Source: Terrimonas pollutisoli (lineage in GTDB: Bacteria > Bacteroidota > Bacteroidia > Chitinophagales > Chitinophagaceae). Taken from it: DNA of 64,000 nucleotides. Positions 43,968 through 50,256 of the stretch are shown piece by piece (the first letter of the stretch is position 1; each line of letters begins with the position of its first letter). The position numbers and the translations under genes are program-made. Where the stretch lies: positions 369,334 through 433,333 of the forward strand of contig NZ_JARKNA010000002.1 of the NCBI RefSeq assembly GCF_029360765.1, in the 5' to 3' direction. A model generated the notes under the pieces. That model did no database searches and was not told the DNA's origin. It saw nothing but the letters and a program-made list of their open reading frames with translations.

Positions 43968-46355
43968 ATGATACCAGCTTTCGCCTTTCATGGCATCTTC
44001 GTTGCGTCGCACTCTTGTACTGCATCACATGATTCATCTTTTTTTTCACGCAAAGACGCAAAGAATAAAAGAACGCAAAGTTTTGAAGTCAAGCAACTTC
44101 TTTCCTTTGCTCCTTTGCGCTTTTGCGTGAAACCTTTTCTTCTTCTTTGTGTCTCTGTGTCTCTGTGGTTCAATTCAACCGCACAATTCAACACCGACAA
44201 TCAATACAGCAAACCTTTAAAAGAAGTACTGAATGATGTGCAAAAGAAATATGGCATTACTATCAAATATGCAGATAGCATGGTGATAAATAAAAAGGTC
44301 ACCTACGCTGACTGGAAATATCGTCCCGATGTAGAAATAACATTGGATAATATTCTCAAGCCGCTTGAATTAAAAGTGAAGAAAGAAAAAGAGAAGGAAT
44401 ACAAGTTGAGTGCTTACGAATATTACCGCTGGCCCGTGGAAGAAGGCTGGGCTGAGTTAGACCGCATCGCTGCACAATATAAAACATTGGAAGAATGGGA
44501 ACAGCGCAAAGCCGATCTCAGACCTTGTTTAAAAGAAGCATTGCAATTAACACATCTACCTGCATCGCCCAACAGCAAGCCCATCATCACAGCTAAACGC
44601 ATCTTTGATGGTTATACCGTTGAAAATATAGCCATAGAAATTTTACCTGGTGTATGGATCAATGGTTCATTGTACAAGCCATTAAGGTATAAAGGAAAAA
44701 TTCCTGTCATCTTAAATCCTGATGGACATTGGGAAAAACAACGTTACCGTGCCGATTGCCAATACCGTTGTGCTGCATTGGCAAAGATGGGAGCAATGGC
44801 TTTCAGTTACGATCTGTTTGCATGGGGCGAATCGCTGTTGCAATTCAAACCCGAAGACCATCGCAGAAGTTTAGCGATGACGATACAGGCATTGGGAGCT
44901 ATCCGCATTCTCGATTACTTATTAGCGCAAAACGATGCAGATACAAACCGTGTTGGTATGACGGGCGGTTCGGGTGGAGGAAGTCATACCGTATTAATGA
45001 CAGCATTGGATGATCGTATCAAGGTATCAGCACCTGTTGTTTCACTGTCTTCATATTTCTATGGCGGCTGCCCCTGCGAAAGCGGTATGGATATTCATGC
45101 ATGTGGTGACCGTACTGATAATGTAGAGATAGCAGCCATGGCAGCGCCACGTCCGCAATTGATTGTAAGCGATGGTGGCGACTGGACAGATAAAATGCCC
45201 GAACATGATTTTCCTTACCTGCAGAAAATGTACAGCTGGTATGGTAAGCAACAAAATGTAAACAATGTGCACCTGCCCGATGAGAAACATGATTTCGGCA
45301 TCAACAAACGGATTGCTGTTTATGAGTTCATGGCAAAGCATTTGGGTTTAAATCTCAAAGCCATCCAGGATGCAACCGGCAAGTATGACGAATCAAAAAT
45401 CACCATCGAACCAGAAAAGAGTTTGTACGTGTTTGGGGATAATGGGGGGGAATTGCCTGCACATGCAGTGAAAGGATTTGAAAATTTAGAAAGAGTATTT
45501 GCAAACGAAATTGAAAAAGCCCGCCCGACCGGATCATCCGGGCGGGCAAGAACCAATCAGCGTTATAAAATTGGTTTGATCGATTTGATGTTGCTCAAAC
45601 GTCAGAAGCCCGGCGCCATCACCTTAACGGCTCAATTAAAAGCGGATGGTGTGGAAGTGGACATGGGCGGCTTGGGTCCAAGGCCAACTTTCGATAACCA
45701 GTTGCTGATCGATTCTGTACGTAATCAATTCATCAAAACAGCAAAAGAAAATAAAGTTGAGATTTTTTGTTTGGCAATGACAGGTTATTATGCCCAATCG
45801 TTTTGCGGAAGGACAGAATATGTACGCAGTATTGAAGATTGCATCAAAACAATGCAGCTCATGAATGTGAAATATGCATTCCTGCCATTGGGCATTCAAT
45901 GCGATATCAAAAAAAATCCTTCCGTTCGTGATTCGGTGGTTGCCCGGTTGAAAGTTGCCGGTAAGCTTGCAGAAAAAGCAGGCGTGGTCATCGGCGTCGA
46001 AACATCGCTCGGTGCTAAAGAAGAAGTGCAGTTACTGAACGAGATAGGATCACCTGCTATTAAAATCTATTTTAACTTTTCCAATCCGTTAAAAGAAGGA
46101 AGAGATCTCATCAGCGAATTAAAAATACTCGGCAAAGATCGCATTAGCATGATACATGCTACCAACAAAGACAGTGTGTGGTTAGAGAACGATCCGCAGA
46201 TCGATCTATATAAAGTGAAAAAGACGCTAGATGAAATGGGCTGGAGCGGCTGGCTGGTGATTGAACGCAGCCGTGATGCGAGAAATCCTTCAGATACCAA
46301 ATACAATTACGGAGCTAATACGGCTTATTTGAAGAAAGTATTTCAGGGAGATTAA
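43968..46355 (+). CDS. Fusion: STN-like domain + alpha/beta-hydrolase esterase + xylose-isomerase-like TIM barrel
   Basis: A 795-residue secreted multidomain protein; start ATG 43968 lies 53 bases after the aldolase. Residues 54-73 (VKPFLLLCVSVSLWFNSTAQ) form a signal peptide encoded by repeat sequence. Residues 80-145 resemble an STN domain (PLKEVLNDVQKKYGITIKYA). Residues 200-495 are an esterase of CE15/CE19-like type: nucleophile in GGSGGGS (S335), H441 in EKHDFG. Residues 530-795 are a sugar phosphate isomerase/epimerase-like (AP endonuclease 2) barrel (IGLIDLMLLKRQKPGA, GVVIGVETSLGAKEE). Residues 518-528, between the last two domains, are palindrome-encoded. A pectin methyl- or acetylesterase role for the middle domain is inferred. 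Confidence 0.72.
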   Translation: MIPAFAFHGIFVASHSCTASHDSSFFSRKDAKNKRTQSFEVKQLLSFAPLRFCVKPFLLLCVSVSLWFNSTAQFNTDNQYSKPLKEVLNDVQKKYGITIKYADSMVINKKVTYADWKYRPDVEITLDNILKPLELKVKKEKEKEYKLSAYEYYRWPVEEGWAELDRIAAQYKTLEEWEQRKADLRPCLKEALQLTHLPASPNSKPIITAKRIFDGYTVENIAIEILPGVWINGSLYKPLRYKGKIPVILNPDGHWEKQRYRADCQYRCAALAKMGAMAFSYDLFAWGESLLQFKPEDHRRSLAMTIQALGAIRILDYLLAQNDADTNRVGMTGGSGGGSHTVLMTALDDRIKVSAPVVSLSSYFYGGCPCESGMDIHACGDRTDNVEIAAMAAPRPQLIVSDGGDWTDKMPEHDFPYLQKMYSWYGKQQNVNNVHLPDEKHDFGINKRIAVYEFMAKHLGLNLKAIQDATGKYDESKITIEPEKSLYVFGDNGGELPAHAVKGFENLERVFANEIEKARPTGSSGRARTNQRYKIGLIDLMLLKRQKPGAITLTAQLKADGVEVDMGGLGPRPTFDNQLLIDSVRNQFIKTAKENKVEIFCLAMTGYYAQSFCGRTEYVRSIEDCIKTMQLMNVKYAFLPLGIQCDIKKNPSVRDSVVARLKVAGKLAEKAGVVIGVETSLGAKEEVQLLNEIGSPAIKIYFNFSNPLKEGRDLISELKILGKDRISMIHATNKDSVWLENDPQIDLYKVKKTLDEMGWSGWLVIERSRDARNPSDTKYNYGANTAYLKKVFQGD
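44045..44172 (+). repeat. CTTTGTG-family hairpin plus extra arm at esterase-fusion 5' end
   Basis: TTCACGCAAA (44045-44054) pairs perfectly with TTTGCGTGAA (44122-44131), a GCAAAG/CTTTGC variant of the family. A further T-rich CTTTGTGTCTCTGTGTCTC arm runs to 44172. The left arm encodes SRKDAKNKR; the extra arm encodes LCVSVSLWF. Confidence 0.85.
45519..45547 (+). repeat. In-frame palindromic repeat (CCCGYCCG family), copy 2
   Basis: Perfect 9-base arms GCCCGCCCG (45519-45527) and CGGGCGGGC (45539-45547) with an 11-base loop. It is the inverted counterpart of the element at 4442-4470. It encodes ARPTGSSGRA exactly at the linker between the esterase and the TIM-barrel domain. Confidence 0.9.
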
Positions 46356-46645
46356 TATGGCGCATCATCAGGATTGCGCCGGTTATCCCAAACTGAAAGG
46401 ACAACAATTGCATCATCGGTTTCTTCGTAAAACAATAAATAATCTCTAACCAGTTTTACCCGTACATTTTCAACATCTGTTTTGCGCCCGATTTGGGGAT
46501 GGGCACAGATAAGTTTGACAGCTTTTTTGAAAAGCTCATTCAGCTTACGACTATAGGCACCTGATTGGTTGTGAGTTTTCCAGTAAAGAAGGATTTCTTT
46601 TCGTTCGTTATGGGCGTTGTTTGTCCATACTACTCGCTTAACCAT
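46352..46645 (-). CDS. RelE/ParE family toxin
   Basis: A 97-residue minus-strand protein of ParE/RelE type: VKRVVWTNNAHNERKEILLY at the N-terminus, HPQIGRKTDVENVRVKLVRD in the middle, and YLLFYEETDDAIVVLSVWDN near the end, matching the beta-strand order of the ParE_toxin family. It follows and overlaps its antitoxin by 16 bases. Its stop codon overlaps, on the opposite strand, the stop of the esterase fusion. ParE members inhibit gyrase and RelE members cleave mRNA; which applies here cannot be told. Confidence 0.85.
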   Translation of the reverse strand: MVKRVVWTNNAHNERKEILLYWKTHNQSGAYSRKLNELFKKAVKLICAHPQIGRKTDVENVRVKLVRDYLLFYEETDDAIVVLSVWDNRRNPDDAPY

Positions 46646-46863
46646 TCGTCTGTTTCTTTGTCGGCTTGTTCGTTGTCAACAACACGGCCTTCCCTTGCCT
46701 GTTGCTTTGCTTCTTCAATAGATTTTTTTTGTGCAGGACTTACTTTATAAACAGTTTCCGGCTCCTGCAATTCAAACAGGTTCGATACCTCGGCCAGCAA
46801 AGCCGGGTCATCAATTTCCCTGAGTTTATCAATGAGTTTATCTTTTAACGAAGGTGCTGGCAT
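46630..46863 (-). CDS. Antitoxin of the ParE/RelE-type module
   Basis: A 77-residue acidic/basic helical protein (PSLKDKLIDKLREIDDPALL, EEAKQQAREGRVVDNEQADK) lying directly upstream of, and overlapping, the toxin on the minus strand. The small size, charged helices and gene order identify it as the antitoxin; similar proteins precede ParE-type toxins in Bacteroidota. The N-terminal half may form the dimer and DNA-contact region and the C-terminal half may wrap the toxin. It would be expected to repress its own promoter in 46864-47046. Confidence 0.75.
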   Translation of the reverse strand: MPAPSLKDKLIDKLREIDDPALLAEVSNLFELQEPETVYKVSPAQKKSIEEAKQQAREGRVVDNEQADKETDEWLSE

Positions 46864-47046
46864 AACCTATTTTTATAAAGTTACAATTTGTTCTGTACGA
46901 ATTCGGACAGTTATGTCGTCAAAACAGGAAAATCGTCCATCATTATAGCAAATACACACATTTTTAGGGGTGGCGGGCTACGGTACATTTATCGGCGTTA
47001 AAGCCTTCTTTAAGGAAGGTTTTATGGCTTCAACGGTCAAAACAAA

Positions 47047-48957
47047 ATGAAACGATTGCTATCATGCTTCCTGCTTGTTTTTAGCCTGTTTGCTCACGAG
47101 GGTAGGGCTGCGGATATTTATGTTTCTCCCAACGGTTTCGATTTCAACGATGGTTCAAAAGAAAAACCATTTGCAACGCTCAATATGGCTCTGCGCAAGG
47201 CGAGGGAATTGCGTCGGTTGAATGATCCTTCCATTGCAAACGGTATTCATATTATTTTCAACGGTGGTCGATACCAATTAACTGAGCCCGTTTTTATCCG
47301 ACCCGAAGATGGAGGCACTGCAGCAAGTCCAACAACTATCGAAGCAGCACCCAATGAACAGCCTGTGTTGAGTGGTGGTGTAGAGATCAAAAACTGGAAG
47401 AAGCTAACTGCAGCTGTCCCTGGTTTATCAACAAAAGCAAGCGGAAAAATTTGGGTGGCAGATGTTCCGATGATTGGTGATCAGCTTTTCAACTTCCGCC
47501 AACTCTGGATCAACAATGTAAAAGCTGTTCGTGCAAAGAGTACGAATGGGAATTTGATGAACCGCATCCTCAGCTGGAATAAAACGGAACAGACCTGCTG
47601 GATACCCACACCCAAATTTTCACAGATTCGGAATGTAAAGGGTATTGAATTTTTTATTCATCAATGGTGGGCCATTGCTATTTTGCGAATAAAAGAAATG
47701 GAAATGCATGGCGATAGTACCAAACTCTTTTTTCATCAACCTGAAAGCCGCATACAAAGCGAACATCCCTGGCCTGCACCGTGGATCAGTAAAGAAACAG
47801 GCAACTCTGCATTTTGCTTAACCAATGCATTACAGTTTTTAGATGAACCGGGTGAATGGTATCTCGATGTACAAAAACAAAAACTGTATTACTGGCCACG
47901 CCCAAATGAAAATCTTTCAACAGCAGAAGTAATTGCTCCTTTCTTAGAAACATTGATCAGGATAGAAGGGACGATAGACAGACCTATAGCCAATATTTTT
48001 TTCAAAGGCATTTCATTCCAACATACAGGTTGGTTGCGTCCATCTCATCAAGGTCATGTTCCTCACCAGGCCGGTATGTATATGTTGGATGCTTATAAAC
48101 TGAATCCCAAAGGTACTGCTGATAAAAAAGGTTTAGATAATCAGGCATGGGTGGGTCGGCCGGCCGCCGCTGTCGAAGTATCTTATGCTGATAAAACAGG
48201 ATTTGAAAATTGCCGCTTCGAACATTTGGCTTCAACAGGACTTGATTACCGTAAAGCGGTACATGATAATTACATCAAAGGAAATTTGTTTAAAGACATT
48301 GGCGGCTCTGCCATACTTGCCGGTGTATTTTCTGATGAAGCTACCGAAGTGCATATTCCTTACAACCCAAAAGATGAACGGGAAGTTTGCAGCTATATGC
48401 AGAGCAGCAATAATCTTATTACCAGTGTTGCTAACGAAGACTGGGGTTGTGTAGGTATAGGGGTTGGTTATACCCGCAACACACTCATTGAGCACAACGA
48501 AATCGAAAATGTTTCTTACACCGGCATCAGCATAGGATGGGGATGGAGTAAAACCCTGAATGCAATGAAAGAAAATAAGATCATTGCCAACAAGATTCAT
48601 CACTTTGGTAAACACAATTATGATTGCGGCGGTATATATACATTGAGTGCACAATCAGGATCATTGATCAGCGAAAATTATATTGACAGTATTTACAAAG
48701 CTCCTTATGCTCATTTGCCCGATCACTGGTTTTATCTTTATACCGATGAAGGATCATCGTATATCACCGTGAAAGATAACTGGACACCATCCGAAAAATT
48801 TTTGCAAAATGCCAATGGCCCCGGAAATAGCTGGAGCAACAATGGCCCGCAGGTCGGCAAGGCCATAAAAGAAGCTGCAGGTTTGCAGCCGGCCTATTTA
48901 TACCTGCTGAAAGGAAAAATGATTATTGATAATAGACATCCCGTTAATTCAGAATAA
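47047..48957 (+). CDS. GH141-like right-handed beta-helix glycosidase
   Basis: A 636-residue secreted protein with signal peptide MKRLLSCFLLVFSLFAHEGR then AADIYVSPNG. It opens with the DIYVSPNGFDFNDGSKEKPF start of parallel beta-helix CAZymes and keeps GGTAASPTTIEAAPNEQPVL and LSGGVEIKNW, as in GH141 proteins. Helix coils with short repeats (FENCRFEHLASTGLDY, LIEHNEIENVSYTGISIGWG) follow. Characterised GH141 enzymes are alpha-L-fucosidase (RG-II) and xylanase. With GH139, GH140 and GH106 nearby, an RG-II fucosidase role is favoured. It starts a new plus-strand unit after the toxin-antitoxin pair. Confidence 0.75.
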   Translation: MKRLLSCFLLVFSLFAHEGRAADIYVSPNGFDFNDGSKEKPFATLNMALRKARELRRLNDPSIANGIHIIFNGGRYQLTEPVFIRPEDGGTAASPTTIEAAPNEQPVLSGGVEIKNWKKLTAAVPGLSTKASGKIWVADVPMIGDQLFNFRQLWINNVKAVRAKSTNGNLMNRILSWNKTEQTCWIPTPKFSQIRNVKGIEFFIHQWWAIAILRIKEMEMHGDSTKLFFHQPESRIQSEHPWPAPWISKETGNSAFCLTNALQFLDEPGEWYLDVQKQKLYYWPRPNENLSTAEVIAPFLETLIRIEGTIDRPIANIFFKGISFQHTGWLRPSHQGHVPHQAGMYMLDAYKLNPKGTADKKGLDNQAWVGRPAAAVEVSYADKTGFENCRFEHLASTGLDYRKAVHDNYIKGNLFKDIGGSAILAGVFSDEATEVHIPYNPKDEREVCSYMQSSNNLITSVANEDWGCVGIGVGYTRNTLIEHNEIENVSYTGISIGWGWSKTLNAMKENKIIANKIHHFGKHNYDCGGIYTLSAQSGSLISENYIDSIYKAPYAHLPDHWFYLYTDEGSSYITVKDNWTPSEKFLQNANGPGNSWSNNGPQVGKAIKEAAGLQPAYLYLLKGKMIIDNRHPVNSE

Positions 48958-48962
48958 CAATA

Positions 48963-50240
48963 ATGATTATGTATCCGGCTGCATTACTATGCCGACGCTT
49001 AGGGTCGGCATCCCGATCAAGTTTAGCTTCGTCGGGACTATCAGCTTCGTTGCATCCGCCTGTGGTGGATCAGGGTTCTTTTCGCTATTCAGCTAATAGA
49101 ACCACAAAGCCACAAGGCCACGGAGTATCACTAAGTAAATCCTTTGTGTTCCTTTGTGTGCTCTGTGTCCTGGTGGGGCAAACACAAGCACAAAAAACAG
49201 TACCGCAGGATGTAATGCAAAAGGTATATGAAGAGGTAAAAACTCCATATAAATACGGTCTTGTTCTGGTTCCCGAAAACAGCAATAAGAAAGTCGATTG
49301 CCCTTCGGTTTTCCGTAAGGGGAAATATTGGTACATGACGTATATCCAGTTCGATGGGCGAGGCTATGAAACATGGCTGGCTAAAAGCAAGAATCTCCTG
49401 GGATGGGAAACTCTTGGCAGGATCATGAGCTTTTCTGATACCACTGACCCGATAGCTATCGGGTGGGACAACAACCAGAAAGCTGGTTATGTGGCATTGC
49501 AGAATACCAAATGGAGTGGCAATTACCAGCTGCAGAAGTTTCAAAACAAATATTGGTTGTCTTATATCGGTGGGAAGGACAGGGGGTATGAGGCCGGTTC
49601 GTTGGCGATCGGGATTGCTGGTACTACCAATGATCCCACAAAGCCACATGAGTGGAGCAGATTAAGCAAACCTGTTTTAACTTCAACGGATAGTACAGTT
49701 CGGTGGTGGGAAAATAAAAAACTTTTTAAGAGCTCGGTTATTTGGGATAAGAATAAAACGTTGGGTCATCCATTTGTAATGTACTACAATGCTAACGGTG
49801 ATACCAGTAATAATACGCCTAAATGGCGATGGTTTGAAAGAATCGGAATGGCTGTAAGTGACGACATGATCAACTGGCAGCGTTATCGAACCGACCCGGT
49901 TGTGCATCATAAAATTGGTATCACCGGTGATGGCGTTATTCAAAAGATGGGCGATCTGTGGGTGATGTTTTATTTTGGGGCCTTTTGGGAAGGGCGAAAG
50001 GATGCGTTCAACCGTTTTGCCTGCAGTTATGATTTAGTAAACTGGACGGACTGGACGGGAGATGATCTCATTAAATCATCTGAGCCTTATGATGAAAAGT
50101 TCGCACATAAAAGTTATGTGGTAAAGTGGAAAGGAGTTGTGTATCATTTTTATTGCGCCGTGAATAATAAAGACCAGAGAGGCATTGCTGTGGCCACTTC
50201 GGTTGATAAAGGAAAAAGCACATTGCAGTTTGATAAATAA
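48963..50240 (+). CDS. GH137/GH43-like five-bladed propeller glycosidase
   Basis: A secreted propeller of up to 425 residues. Mature features from residue 95: KVDCPSVFRKGKYWYMTYIQ, GYETWLAKSKNLLGWETLG, LFKSSVIWDKNKTLGHPF and GDGVIQKMGDLWVMFYFG, the blade pattern of the GH43/GH137 group annotated as glycosylases. GH137 is an RG-II beta-L-arabinofuranosidase; assignment here is tentative. The long frame from ATG 48963 passes through four consecutive repeat hairpins (residues 8-72) and ends with a repeat-encoded h-region FVFLCVLCVLVG before QTQAQ. The true start may be a downstream GTG near 49060. Residues 162-168 are encoded by an 18-base perfect palindrome. Confidence 0.65.
   Translation: MIMYPAALLCRRLGSASRSSLASSGLSASLHPPVVDQGSFRYSANRTTKPQGHGVSLSKSFVFLCVLCVLVGQTQAQKTVPQDVMQKVYEEVKTPYKYGLVLVPENSNKKVDCPSVFRKGKYWYMTYIQFDGRGYETWLAKSKNLLGWETLGRIMSFSDTTDPIAIGWDNNQKAGYVALQNTKWSGNYQLQKFQNKYWLSYIGGKDRGYEAGSLAIGIAGTTNDPTKPHEWSRLSKPVLTSTDSTVRWWENKKLFKSSVIWDKNKTLGHPFVMYYNANGDTSNNTPKWRWFERIGMAVSDDMINWQRYRTDPVVHHKIGITGDGVIQKMGDLWVMFYFGAFWEGRKDAFNRFACSYDLVNWTDWTGDDLIKSSEPYDEKFAHKSYVVKWKGVVYHFYCAVNNKDQRGIAVATSVDKGKSTLQFDK
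48991..49069 (+). repeat. Three consecutive small palindromes in the 5' coding part
   Basis: GCCGAC/GTCGGC (48991-48996 / 49004-49009), TCCCGA/TCGGGA (49011-49016 / 49032-49037) and ATCCGCC/GGTGGAT (49053-49059 / 49063-49069, one G-T wobble). They follow each other within 80 bases inside the long-form frame of the GH137-like gene. Confidence 0.7.
49101..49175 (+). repeat. CTTTGTG-family hairpin at the GH137-like 5' end
   Basis: Left arm begins ACCACAAAGCCACAAGG (49101-49117); right arm CCTTTGTGTTCCTTTGTGTG through TGGTGG (49141-49175) pairs imperfectly with it. The left arm encodes RTTKPQGHG and the right arm FVFLCVLCVLVG, so the hairpin supplies both polar and hydrophobic parts of the signal peptide. 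Confidence 0.85.
49447..49464 (+). repeat. Perfect 18-base palindrome in the GH137-like gene
   Basis: ACCCGATAGCTATCGGGT is its own reverse complement. It encodes part of DPIAIG (residues 162-167) between SFSDTT and WDNNQKAGYV without breaking the frame. Confidence 0.85.
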
Positions 50241-50256
50241 AGAATGTTGTTTGCCG

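Noticed and set aside
46864..47046. Promoter search (TAnnTTTG / TTTG type) ahead of GH141 and the antitoxin
   Set aside because: Only near matches (for example TAACTTTA on the minus strand) without a convincing -33 element at the right distance.
8671..49190. Repeated short palindromes as a possible CRISPR array
   Set aside because: The copies are scattered over 40 kb, differ in length, lie inside genes and have no regular spacers or nearby cas genes.
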